Below, in pieces: positions 12,677 through 24,377 of a stretch of DNA of 64,000 bases. The notes beneath the pieces are model-generated. The model made no database searches. It worked only from the letters and a program-made list of their open reading frames with translations, and was not told where the DNA came from. Position 1 is the stretch's first letter. Each line of letters begins with the position of its first letter. The stretch is from contig RSEF01000031.1 in assembly GCA_003993805.1 (NCBI GenBank), positions 51,772,463 through 51,836,462 of the forward strand. The letters are read 5' to 3'. The position numbers and the translations under genes are program-made. The stretch is from Himantopus leucocephalus (taxonomy: Eukaryota > Chordata > Aves > Charadriiformes > Recurvirostridae).

Positions 12677-12728
12677 AAGAAAAAAAAAAAAAAAAAAAAA
12701 AAAAAAANAAAAAAAAAGAAAAAAAAAA
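12677..12728 (+). repeat. Poly-A tract with one ambiguous base
   Basis: About 50 bases of nearly pure A with an N at 12708 and a G at 12718. No AATAAA-type signal or recognisable element precedes it, so it is not supported as a retrocopy tail; it is probably a simple homopolymer expansion that the assembly could not fully resolve. Confidence 0.8.
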
Positions 12729-15700
12729 GCTATTTCCACTTAAAATTACAAAGCTTTTATTGTACAATGCTGCCAGGTGTTTAGAAAGGCTTCTCTAGAC
12801 ACTCAGCCATTAAACCAAGCTCTGACTAACAAAGAGCCGCTTAATTTTTTTTTTTAGATTTTAAAATATTCCTATTCCATGACTGACATCCTTTCAATAA
12901 CTGAATTTAATAAAGATGTACCTTATCAGGCTGTGCAGATAACATGAAGTGCTGGTACTAATGCTGTACAATATTCTTCAAACAGATTAGCAGGATGTGC
13001 GCTTCAGCAAATTTATTCTGGCTATCTCCACTGAATCAGCTGTCTGCTAATGCTTGTACAACTCATACACCAATAGTGTTATCATAAACACAGTTTAATA
13101 GAGGTGACTTAGTGAGGCTAAACATAATATTCCTAAACCAACTGAGAGCTAAGGTATTGTGCACCATCTTTGAAAAATAATTACAATTAAGAGAGTTACT
13201 ACACAGTTTGGCATCCACCAAGACAGTCTGTGGATGTCAGAATAGATCTTTATAAATATAATAAATTTATGATGGATACGTTTGTGGGGTGACATACTTC
13301 TTGCTACCAAGTGCAACAATACCGTATTCCTGTGGATTATTGTGTGTGATGATACGGCCGTCAAGTGATACTGATGGTTTTGATAATTTAGTAGCAGTAT
13401 AGAAACATGTTACGACTGTGTATTGTTAATCGCTTTTCCTAAATTCTCAATTTTTTGTCCCCAGTGTAAAGCATAATTACGTGGTGTTAGATTGATCTAT
13501 TTGTTTCCGTTTCTTACATATTCATGGGTATGTGTCTTTTCTTACATTCACGTTACCGTATGCATTTGAAAACGTTTATATTTTTGGAAGGTGTTCTTAT
13601 TGCAGAGGCATGAGTTTCTCATTATGTGTTTTTGAAAATTGTAGCATTATATATATGTATACCTTTTTGATAAATTTTACTCTTTTTTCATTAAAATGAC
13701 CGGTGGGCAGCAGAAGAAAGAAATGACAAGGATTAACGAAATTCAAATAGTTTATTTTCACCGGTGTTTGATTTGTCTTTGGTATTCATATCTCTACTGC
13801 AGAACCGATACAAAGAAAGAATATGCAATTAGCAAGATGTACCGTTCCCCACTGAGTGGCTGTGTTTTGGGGTTTATTTTTCGTCCCCTTAAAAAAATCT
13901 AGCTTCCATTTGAGAGATGTATTTTGCACCCTTTCTGCAGCCAAAAACAGTTAATGAGCTGACCTTGCCATCAGATCAAATAGCCTTGGAAAATGACTCT
14001 ATTACTGTCATTTAACCATTTGTAGCTGAACATCAGAGCCTTACAAATTAAACAGGCATTACTGTTTGAACCATTATTTTACCACAATTGTCTGAAAAGA
14101 TTAATTCCTTTTGGGGTGAGGAGGGGGGCGCATTAATGGGTACAGACCAAGAGAGATTGTATGACCTTTTCAGAACGGGTGTGCTGAACCCGCGGTCCCC
14201 CTTGTCACAGTTTAAAAACCAGAGGAGCTAGTTTAGAGAAGAAGTTGTTAGCATTCCATTTTTATTATGACATTTCACAGTCATCCGATTTAATGTCCCT
14301 TGACCAGATTGTCCACCGTGAGACGATGGGCTTGAAATGTTATTTAGAGCATTGATAAAAGGTGAGCAGTTCTAAGATGACAGCGAGTCATAAGGCTGGT
14401 GGTGTGACATTAATTTTCTCCATAACAGAGATGGAATAAGACGTCATGGTGACAAGCTGTCAATCAGCACTGGCCCCTCAGTGTATCTCGATGCCATAGG
14501 ACGGGGTATTGCTTCTCCCATAATAGAGCTGAACTGAGATGCTCTCCCTGACAGCTGCTGCAGCCATACAGAAAATATATTATACAGCCTTTCATTAAAA
14601 AAATAAAGAGGACTCATCTCCAGAGCATTTCAATCTTTTCCCATCTATTGAGGGCTGAAAAGATTTCGCAGCAAATCACGGATTCCTCTGCTATGGAAAT
14701 TTCGGGCCTCAGAAACCATGTGGGTTTTGAGGCCTTCAACAATAATCGTAAATAAGAAGACAGAATATCATCTGATAAATCATTATTTAAAGTTGCGTAT
14801 TTGAAGTAACGTATTAAAGTCGTGTGCTTCTCCCGGAGTCTCTGCCATGGCGTTGTGTACGTTTTCAGCAGTCTCCGCCGTCACAGTGTGCCGTAAACGA
14901 ATCTAAGCCAGCTGACGTGCTGGAGCTAAAAGTTCAAAAATAATCATTCTGCCACAAAGGTGGCAAAGCGAAGCACACCACCGGGGTGCCTTTTTGATGA
15001 AATTCGGAGAAAGGGGCATTGCAGGACGGGGGGCAGTCGCTTGGCTTGCTCTGCCTTTGGTTTCTGCTTTGTTTTCTGTCTGACGCTTGCTGTTTGTTTT
15101 GGTCTTTGGGAAACTTGGGTAAAATGTCGAAACATTTTTGTAAATCCTTTCACTTTCATGGTGGCATTAGAGCAGAATTATCTCTGTTGTGGTACCGGTT
15201 CCAATACGAAGCTTCCAAACCTCGATCGTTACCGTAGTAAATGAGGGATGGTGCCAACAAGCTTTTGAATTAAAACAGCGCTCTCCGTGACACCGTCTCT
15301 GCCGCCCTCAGCCTGTACGCGCAGGGGGTCGGGTGTGTGCTGATTCAAGTTGACCATCAGTATTTTTAATTAACATATTAAAAATGATAAAAGTTTATTA
15401 ACCATTGCCCTGTGATAATGCACATCCATGTACACATATGTATGTCGCGCGTGGGGTACCACACGTAACTGGATTCCTCGGCTCAGCGTGCTGAGGTCAA
15501 ACCTTCACTGTAAACAGTAAAGGGTCAGTTGGGGCTTGTGAAATTAATATCAGGGTGTGATTTAACTGTTAGAATTGTCTTATTAATAAAAAGATAGGGA
15601 CGCATATTATACGTCTAACATTTTAATGGATAGGTTATCTATGCATAAACGTACTGTAGGTTTTTTGCAGGCTGACATTTAATATTTCATTTAAGCAGCA

Positions 15701-16568
15701 CCTGTGGTTTTCAGATCAGTGATGTTATTTATTCTGGTTTTCCATAACAGTCGATTTTGCCTTCATAATAAATTAAAGAATCGTTGACTTGGTGTTTTAC
15801 CTGATGTTTGCATTTTCTAGAAATCTGGACATTATCATAAGCAGTGGAAAAGGTTTCACCTGCACTACATTAAAATTTTAGAAAATGCCAAAGGCATTAA
15901 ATGCATTAGTCCAGATTTTAAAATCCTTCAAAATAAAGGTACATGGTAGTATTTATGAACAAGACTTGCAAAAGCAGCCCAAAATTGGGCCACATATATG
16001 TATGATTCAAAATGGATTTGAAAATGTAATTTTAGTCTCGTCTTTTGGAGTTTCTCCCCTAGGTTATCTAAAAACTCAATGATAATGCCAGGTTTGTTAT
16101 TAATTGAATGCAGATTCAAAGTTGCATTTGGTGTTCTGTCATTTGAAATTCTGCAACTTTTAAATTAAATTCAAAGTTAGAGCTTGAGAATTTCAGCATA
16201 TCGTACCTAAATGGTGCAATATTCCCAGTTTGTTACTTTTTTAGTTATTTGAAAAAAGAGCAGCAACAGAACACACCTTCCAAGCAGCTTTGTAAAACTG
16301 TTAGATGAATAAATGCAAGTGTTAGTCTATTCTTTATTTTTTTCTTCCTGTTTTTAATATATGTAGATACTGCTGCAATTTATGTTAAAAAAAATTATTT
16401 ATAGTAAGAGCTTTCTGCTATGGAACTGGAACCATCTTTTAATTCATTTTTTGATCTTTTTTGCATGTGATTATTATAAAAATTATTAAGTTGCTATGAT
16501 CCTCTTTTAATGGTTTTTGCTCATGTTATTTGTAAGCTATATGCAAGCTTATATATACATATATGCTC

Positions 16569-16584
16569 TATGCAAGCTTGCATA
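16569..16584. repeat. 16-base perfect palindrome
   Basis: TATGCAAGCTTGCATA is self-complementary. A near copy of its left half, TATATGCAAGCTTATATA, lies about 30 bases upstream within AT-rich sequence. The function is unknown; local AT-rich duplication is the simplest explanation. Confidence 0.6.
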
Positions 16585-17041
16585 TAATGGTCAACTACAA
16601 CAAAAACCATATTGGCCCTGTGTCACTGTTCAAAATATTATTGGAGCCATCAAAGGGAAAAGGGGAACGTAGATCTCAGAAAAGCATTCAGGGAGAGGAA
16701 TTGTTTTATTGTTTGTATTAATTTTTTAAATACACTGCTATCATTTAAAATTTTGGTGGATAGTTGTTCATATACTATTAAGGGATTAATTCAGTAGAAT
16801 TAGTGTTATATTTAATTATCTGTATTCTCATTTTTTCTTTGCATTTTTCATGGGTAAGTTAAAGTTGCAAAATACTGGAAGAAACACTGACAACTATACA
16901 TTCTTCAGAAAAAATATTTAGAAATATGAGTACGTGAGACCGAATTGCACTTATATCTGGGCTAGAGAGGAAGCTATTAATATTGCTTTTGGTTTGTCTT
17001 TTTTGAAATCCAGAATTGTCTTTCTTTTTATTATTTTTTAG

Positions 17042-17135
17042 AGTCCAGTGGCGATGTTTCATAACATGAAGGATGTGGGATTTCTTCAGGTGAAGGTCAT
17101 CAGGGCAGAAGCATTGATGGCAGCTGATGTCACAG
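17042..17135 (+). CDS. MCTP1: MCTP1 exon, start of C2C
   Basis: 94 bases, starting in phase 0 after TTTTTTAG at 17041. It encodes SPVAMFHNMKDVGFLQVK, then VIRAEALMAADVT, then the first base of a Gly codon: 31 codons plus one base. GFLQVKVIRAE is the first C2C strand, and AAD supplies the first calcium-loop-1 aspartate. The next exon supplies the second (GKSDPF). The position 5 residues before that Asp is Ala (RAEAL), where human MCTP1 as I recall has Gly. The only donor that keeps the conserved VTGKSDPF sequence is ACAG|GCAAGG at 17135/17136, a GC donor. A GT donor at 17151 would add 15 bases in frame. Confidence 0.93.
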
Positions 17136-17141
17136 GCAAGG
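17136..17141 (+). other. MCTP1: Non-canonical GC 5' splice site (GC-AG intron)
   Basis: CAG|GCAAGG matches the consensus of GC donors (AG|GCAAG) at every core position other than the usual T. It joins to CTTACAG|GCAAAAGT at 28673/28674 and restores GGC AAA AGT GAC, that is GKSD. The GT at 17129 would shift the frame, so it is not an alternative. GC-AG introns make up about 1% of vertebrate introns and are often alternatively spliced. Confidence 0.85.
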
Positions 17142-18750
17142 ATTCATTTAGTTTCTGTGACAGTAAATACCGTAGTAAGACTGGGCCTTTTTAGAAGTGG
17201 AAAAAAAAATGTTTAAAACAGAAGTTTATCCAAAGATTATTGTCTGTTTGTGCAGTCTCACCTTCTGCTCATTGAGGAAAAAATCCGCAGACAAACAAAC
17301 AAAACTTTTGTAAGCAAGGCAGCAAGTCATTCTAATGCTAGCAGAGCCCAACGTAGGTTATTTCTCGGAAAGGTGAAATACACATTTTTCTCCATCAGAG
17401 CTCCTGGAAAAATTGAATAGAAAAGACTTCTTTTTCTTGTAGATAAAAAGATACAAAATTATCCAAATTAAAGCTGAATTCCACAGTACAAGGCAAATAA
17501 AAGGTGCTAGACTTAGATACTACTTCTTGCCAAAAGAAGTGCTTGATATCTCGCAGATATTTAGCAAGGCTGCTGTGGGTTTCAGACATTTCAAATAAAT
17601 GCAGTTTCCTGTAACTACTTCTTACCTGTTTAAGACAGGAAATAAGAAAAACTTCTTGTATTTTCTATTTTATGTGATACAAGCTGAATGGGTAATTTAA
17701 CCTTTTGCTTTTCAAAATGAAGACAAAGTATTTCAGTCATACTGACTATATTTCTCCAGAAATGTCCAAGTTACGTCCTGTAAGTACTATCACCTTCACA
17801 CTACACAAGTTGAATGGGGCAAAATGAGCTGCTTCTGGGTCAGAAAATAGCCATCTCTGCTTTAAAAAAAAAAAATAAAAAGAAGCTATACTAATCTAAC
17901 TGGTTTAACTGCAATTTGGACATAAATGTTCTGTTACAGGAGCAGATGTAGGTAAACAGTGACGTACTTTAACAGTTTTTTGTAAATCAACGTGAGTACT
18001 AGTATTTTTTTATTTTTTTTCTCAGGCAAGGTAACAGAGCAAACATTTTATTGCTGAAACTGATCATCCAGTTTGTGGCACGCATAATAACAAATTCTAT
18101 TTTCGGGGTGGTTGGAGAAATGCTTCTAAAGATTCCTCACTCTGCTTTGACCTTATAATCCAATGTGGTCTGAACAGAGAGAGAGAGATTAAGTTATTCA
18201 GGGGCAAATGGGATAATTCAGTCCCTGACCTCGTTCAATCTTCAACTTTTCCAGATCAACATGTCATTTGTGCTGGTTGAACAAATTTTTTGGAAATACA
18301 TTTGATTCAATTAAAGATGTACTGAGCTACCAAAAATTTTCAGACGTTGCATTTACAACGACAGTCAGGAAGACCGGGAAGAACACTCAATACCTTTCCG
18401 TGTGCCGCATATTTTGTCCATTAGCAAGAAAAAACATTTATACGGCAGATACGTTTTGTAAGATGGCTGTGCATTCCAGACATTACAGAAATCAGTGTAT
18501 AGTTTGGACAAGAATACCTGGTATCTTGAAGAGAGGACAAAGGGTTTTTATTAAGTACTGTAGTAATTTATAGCTCTTTTTAGTAACTTGTGGGTATGTA
18601 CAGATCATTCATTTCAGATTAAACTTTAAATAGTAATATTTAGAAATAATTCAAAGTAATTATTTGGTGATTGTCAATAAATCATGTTTGCTGAAATTGT
18701 GTAAAACTTGACCCCCTCCACTTTTATTCAACTGAGCAACACTTATTAGT

Positions 18751-18798
18751 CAGTGTGGAGAGCGCTGTCGTCAGTGCGGAGAGCGCTTTCATCAGTGC
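18751..18798 (+). repeat. 21-base tandem duplication, 2.3 copies
   Basis: Unit 1 (18751-18771, CAGTGTGGAGAGCGCTGTCGT) and unit 2 (18772-18792) differ at three positions and are followed by a partial third copy CAGTGC. Each unit contains the palindrome AGCGCT. This is a minisatellite-like local duplication. Confidence 0.8.
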
Positions 18799-21700
18799 TA
18801 TAACTTACATGACTAAGGATTGCTTGTGGGAGTAAAAGCTAAGGACTAGTTTGCTCTTCTTACTATATCGTTTTTTCAGAGTTAATCTTTTGCCCTCCCC
18901 TGAGTCCGAAAAGTAGCTGAAACACCTGTATGGTACCTGTGTGATTTGCTCTGCTTCCTGTCTGCTGAACATATCCCATTTCACTTTCAGGAATCTTTCC
19001 ATGTGAAGTAATAAATCAAAATTTATTAGTTTGGGCTGAATGGATTTTAAAAATCCTTAATATTCCATCATTAAGTATAAGCGTAGACGGAAAAAGATTT
19101 CTGTAATCTTTTAAGTAGTCATCAATCTTACTACAGTTGCAAGGATTTTTTTTTTCCTTTCAAAATGTGAAATTTTTCTTTTGTTACCATACATTCATTG
19201 AGCAGCATTGTAATACTGTATTAACTCCGTGTGAATAAAGAGCAATTGAGACTCCCGTTGAATGAATGAGTAAAAAGCACAAATTACTTTTTAATGAAAC
19301 CCTCAATTCTTCTCCTTTCCACAGAAAGCCCATAGCCTTGTTCAGCTGAATGCTGCTACAGTAGGTCACTGCAGTTAAGCCCCTAATAAACTGTTGATAG
19401 TTGAGGGCAGTTTTTTCTCCAATCTCAATAGCCCAGTGTTGGACAGTGCACTTCAAATCGTTAAGGTTAGTACAGTTTTTTTTAAAAAAAACAGAGAGAT
19501 TAAGGGTGGTGGTTTACAACCCCGGCACGTACGCATGCGTTGGACGAGATGACAGGGTGGGCTGAAGTCTCGGTGAAGTCGTGGGCAGGGGAGCCAAGTG
19601 GGCGCTGACAGTTGGAAAATGGGGGTGCTGCTCCAACCTGCCATGCCTGTGTTTGAAAAACACCCCAGAAAGGAACAAAGTGAGACTTCTCCTCACTCAA
19701 CCTGCTTGCAAGGAAGTCTTGGAAAAGGAGAGCCACTGGAGGGTTGGGAGGTTCCCCACTGGTGCCTGGAAGCTCACCTTGGTCTCAGGGAGAGCTCAAA
19801 ACCAGGGCATCTTCCGGGAGCAGAGCCTTCATGACAACTGCTGGGTCTGTGAGGATGTTTCCCCGGGAAAAACAGCATCTTTCCATGGTCAAAACACAGT
19901 TTTAGGGCTTCCACCAATGCAAAATTATATTCTGATGGAAATTGTGGTAATAGTGAGTACCCCTTTCTGGAAAATACATACTTTGTCACATGCTTTTTTG
20001 AAACTGTAGTCTAGCAAATGGAAAGACATTGAGCGTGGTGTTTACTTCTTCCTTCTCTTCCTGAGAAGAAAGTTTCATTCAAGTCTTCTGTTGTGTTTTT
20101 AGCTGTTCAGTGCAAGGCTGTTTTGTCCCTAAATCCTCAGCTAAAAGAAGTTACATTTTCCCTGTTCGCCACATGTTTGATCACTCAAGGTTCCCCTGGA
20201 AGACAGGGAGTCCTTCTCGAGGCTTTGGCTGCCTTGGGTGACATGTGTGCTGACAGTGGCCTCCTTTTATGTGAAGAAATATTCTGATGGTGCAGGAAAA
20301 CATAAAGTGTGATGAACTCATCATGTCAGTTTGCCTCTGAAATTATTACATATTCTGTTCACCTAAACCGTACACGTTTTGGAAAGCAACGGACCCTTCA
20401 CCATGGCGTAGTGCCAGTTGAGGCAGTGGTCAGGTAAGCGTATTCCTTCTGCAGCAAAGACTGCAGGTGTGTGATGGAGGAAGGCTGCTGCCTTCGCAGG
20501 CGGATGCGTTCCTTCTCTTCCTTGTGCCACAACATAAAACTGAACACCTCTGCCTCATTGTCGGCGAGAAGCAAGCAGGGTGGGAAGAGATGTGCCACAG
20601 TTTGGATCAACTTCAGCCAAAGTCCCACTATTTCAAGGAATAATGGTTTATTATTTTAAGGAATAATAGTTAGCAACTCAGATTCATTAGCAGAGCAAAA
20701 TCCAAGCGCCGTGTGACGGCCTGCCTGCAAAACAGTTTGTTTTGCTGTCTTTGGGCTTTAATTAAGACGTGTTCAATCCCAGCCCCCTGGCTCCCCTCTC
20801 CCCCTGCCCCCACCCCGCTTGCTGTGTCACAGACCGGCGATCAGACGCTTTCAGATGGTCCAGCCCATGACTTTGACCTTCTGCGCGGTCCGGCGTTCCC
20901 TGGGGAACCGTTCAGCTCATGAGGTCTGATTTCACACTTCCAGGATGCCTCCGCTCTCGTAACAATGACAGGGAGACAAAGCCCTTTAGAGCCGGCCGCA
21001 TGGGGACTTGTTTAAATTGGAAACTAGAGAGGAGTCAAGGAACAAGGTTACAGGCTACAGAATAGTGCTTTTAATAAAGAGCTCACAGCTCTGGTTCAGC
21101 TCAAAGAGGGCTACCTCTGTACAATTAATTGAGACATTTATCTGGAGCATCTTAGGCCTCCACTTTCTCACAGAATTATGTGATAAATATCAGCTAAGAG
21201 GCAAATGAGATGTGCATGAAATGAATTTTTAACACTTTGATTACTGTGTCTCCAGTCTTCATTAGAAGTAAATTTATTTGTATTTCTGACCTCATTATTA
21301 ATCAATTGTCTGCGGTTTTTTTGGGTGCTTAGATTTCAGAACCCGGTATATCACACAGATTTTACTAGAGAGCTCGGTGATATTTAGGTTTACAATCAAA
21401 AGCTTTTCAGACTTCTCCTCCTCTGAAGAACAGAAACTAAGCATAGAAAATCAGGCAGAATATAATTTTTTTCTTTTTTAGTAGTATGTCTGGAATTCAC
21501 CCTCTCTTCTAAGAGAATTCCACGTTAAAATTTTGATTAAAGCACTTGAAAGTAGGATGAAGATACCACAATGGCTGAACGTGCAGCATATAAAGGAGTT
21601 TTCTAAAATCTGTTCTACTACGGTGTCCTAATACCGCATGTGCAAAAATAGTCTTTGAAATTGTTCTTCAAATGCTGGGAAATGTCAGGATGATGTACAC

Positions 21701-22088
21701 AAACGTTAAATTCACAAAGGTATGGAAGCCCATGCATGTAAAATTGAAGGAATAAATTCAGAGGCCCTTTGGAAATATGGTTCCAAAAGTAATTTGCTCT
21801 GTCAATTAGTGCAACCAATTTCAATATACACTTGAATTATCTTCACAAAGAACGGAAACCTACCAGATGGGCAGTATTCTGTGGTAGATAAAATCTCACC
21901 TGGTCCTATCTGTATAGGTTGCCTGAAGACATCAGTCCAATATTGTGTACTGCAAAACTACTTTTTTAAAAGAAAGTAACAGTTCTAGGATGCTAATGGC
22001 AAAATTAGGATTTTAAATACTTTTTTTTTGTTAACCGTAGCATTTGGAATTAAATACACAGTAAAAAGACGACTTGTAATTATTAACT

Positions 22089-22104
22089 CCCCCCCGCCCC
22101 CCCC
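22089..22104 (+). repeat. C-run of 16 bases interrupted by one G
   Basis: Seven C, one G, eight C. The minus strand is a G-run, so slippage or a G-rich secondary structure is possible. Confidence 0.7.
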
Positions 22105-22227
22105 AATATTCTGTGGAAATGAGTTTAACGCGGTTGTGGCACTACACTGAGTCGCCTGGTAAGGCATGTCGCGCGTTCGCAATACCAGTCTGTTGCAACA
22201 TGTTTGCAGCGGCACCGTTAGAGAGGA

Positions 22228-22350
22228 ATTATAATTTCCATTTTAAAGATGGAAGACTGAGAGAGGTTAACTGACTCAGCTAAGGCCGACAGAGCACGTC
22301 CTTGTCAAAGCTGGCATTTGGCTTGGGTCCTGTACTTAATCCATTCGATA
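22228..22350 (+). mobile_element. MIR-like SINE fragment
   Basis: The order of recognisable pieces follows the MIR core and 3' part on the + strand: 'ttccattttaaagatggaag', 'actgagagaggttaactgac', 'agctaaggccgacagagcac', 'caaagctggcatttggcttg'. These correspond to the MIR segments cattttacagatg, actgag..agaggttaa, aaggtcacacag, and gcagagctgggatt. The divergence is high, as expected for a SINE of this age in a bird. The assignment is by memory of the consensus; the ends are approximate. Confidence 0.7.
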
Positions 22351-24377
22351 AGGCAGCTTCTCGCGCTATTGAGCCGTTCCTCCTCCCGGCCAGAGGTCAG
22401 GCTGGCTGCTCTCTTGCAAGCAGCTGGCTGGCAGGGAGCTCGGAACAACATTAGTGACATTAGCGTCTGCATGAGTGGCACTGCCCCCCAGAGTCATGAA
22501 CTGGCTGTCTTGTCTTCCCAAAAAATAAAGGCCTTTTTTTTGGCTGTGGGGACTTAGATCTGTAATGGACAGGCATGGCCAGCGGTAGGGGAGAACCATA
22601 ATAGCCTATGAAATATTCAAACAATATTTCAGCTTTCATAACCACGTTAAACTTAGTTGAACTTTGCAAAGTTGTGGGTTTGTGAACTTGACTTTTAAAA
22701 GTAGAAATTGAATTGAAATCTCCTATTAAATTTTTTTAACTCTCCAGAATGTTTTTAGTAATCTTTGTGATTCTGGTTCAGTTTGGATAATGTAATTTTA
22801 ACAATGCAAAAATTCATGTAATGGTTCAGAATAAAGTTAGTGGTCTGCTTAAAATCAGTTCATGGTCTAGCCAATGCTGGAGTTGACTTTCTATCGGTTT
22901 GTGTAACTTTACAGACTGAGCCGTGGCAGGTAAATGTTAAATGCCAATCCGTATTTAGCCTGCCACATCGTTCCTTTTGTTGAGAAAACCGTTGAAGAAA
23001 CAAAGCTAGGAAATGATTTGTGTCTCTGGGCGCATACTGAAGCAAGGCATGCTTTCCATAGCCATGGCAGAAGTATCTCCCCAGAGCTCATGGGGAGCTA
23101 GCGCCATGCTCTCTGATGTCCCTTAGAAGTTAATCCTTGTGAAGTGCAGTAAGTTTTTCAGGGGACAGGTAGGTCTGCCATCAGCTTCTTGGCTTGCATC
23201 TCCTCTGAAAGCAATTGCATCAATGGTAGTTCCTTGTAAGAGTCCAGGGCAGCTCTGACTAAGAAAGAAAGAGTCGTTCTACAACGACTTATGGTCCTTC
23301 TGATTTTTTATTCTCTGTCCTACAAGCTGGCTTTTCAGAGATTGAAAACAGCGAAGCATGATGTTTATGACTGTACACAGGTGTTTTCTTTGCTGTCTAA
23401 AGCAGGGAGTCATATTACTGCATAAAATATGGATGTTTCCAGATGTTTGTTTACTAAAGTCTCTTTTTTTACAATATTAACCAAATAGTATGCAGAACAG
23501 CATGCAGTTTTCTGAAGACAAAAGTGTGTATTTCATAGAGTTTTATAGTAAAAGGACATCACAGTTTAACTTGTACAAAACGTGGCAAGCAAGAAATGTA
23601 AATTTGGGCTTTGATAGCTTTTCATCAAGAAAAAACTCCTATTTGTGTACAAGTGGAGCTAGAAAGTGAGTACCAAAGTGCAGTTATGTTGAATTGAAGT
23701 TCCTGTTTGGAAGAGTTACAGTGCTCCAAAATGAATTTTTTTGGGAAAACAACCTACCAAGAATCAAAATTTTTTATTGAAAAACTTCCCCCCCTGGGAC
23801 CATTGAAGGACATATCTGTTTAACTTGCCCAGAAATATGAATTATACTTTATTGCAGTTTGACAGCTCTAATATTCAGGTAAAGTTCATATTTGTACAAA
23901 CAAAAGATACTTGCATCTGAATTGGTCACGCCATTTGCTCTCTTGTGAAAAAGTAGTAATTTCAGAGTTGAATTTGAGATGAAGCCCGATGTTTTGTTGT
24001 TTCAGCTACCCGCTAGACTGGCCAGAGTCCGCTCACTGCCAGCCTGGAAGGTGGGCTGCAGTGGCGTGCATCTGAGATCCGTCCACCAGCCCTGGAACAT
24101 AGGTTCACAAGGGTTCACAATCCACCTCACACCTCTGGTGCTTGCTGATGAGCTCCAGCGTAGTGAGCCAGCTCATGTACGAATGTGGAAGTCCTGTGGT
24201 CTTTGAACGGATGGAAAGGGCCTTCCCCAAACTTCTCCGAGTGAAAAACAGAGCAAAAATGTTAGACAATGTGGTGCTGTAGCTACTTGAAAAGAAAATT
24301 TGGAAGCTAAAATTGTGTGGAGGTTGAGGCTTTGTTGTTTGGATTTTCTAAATATTTTGAGAAGCAATTAAAAACTG

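Larger units (their letters stand above)
12032..17041 (+). other. MCTP1 intron (5,010 bases)
   Basis: GT-AG intron from GTACGG at 12032 to TATTTTTTAG ending at 17041. No supported gene. It contains a poly-A run with an unresolved base (12677-12728), an AT-rich 3' half, a 16-base palindrome at 16569-16584, and a motif-dense block at about 13935-14480 that may be conserved regulatory sequence. The first 210 bases stay open in the frame of the upstream exon. Confidence 0.85.

Noticed and set aside
12677..12728. Poly-A tract as the tail of a retrocopied gene
   Set aside because: No upstream coding similarity, no polyadenylation signal, no flanking target duplication.
12489..12767. Minus-strand frame with a poly-Phe stretch
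   Set aside because: Made by translating the poly-A tract; crosses an ambiguous base.
17129..17130. GT upstream of the GC donor as the true splice site
   Set aside because: Use would put the downstream exon out of frame and delete conserved VTG residues.
19581..20009. 142-codon open frame, plus strand
   Set aside because: No domain or splice-site support; both strands are open here, which points to composition.
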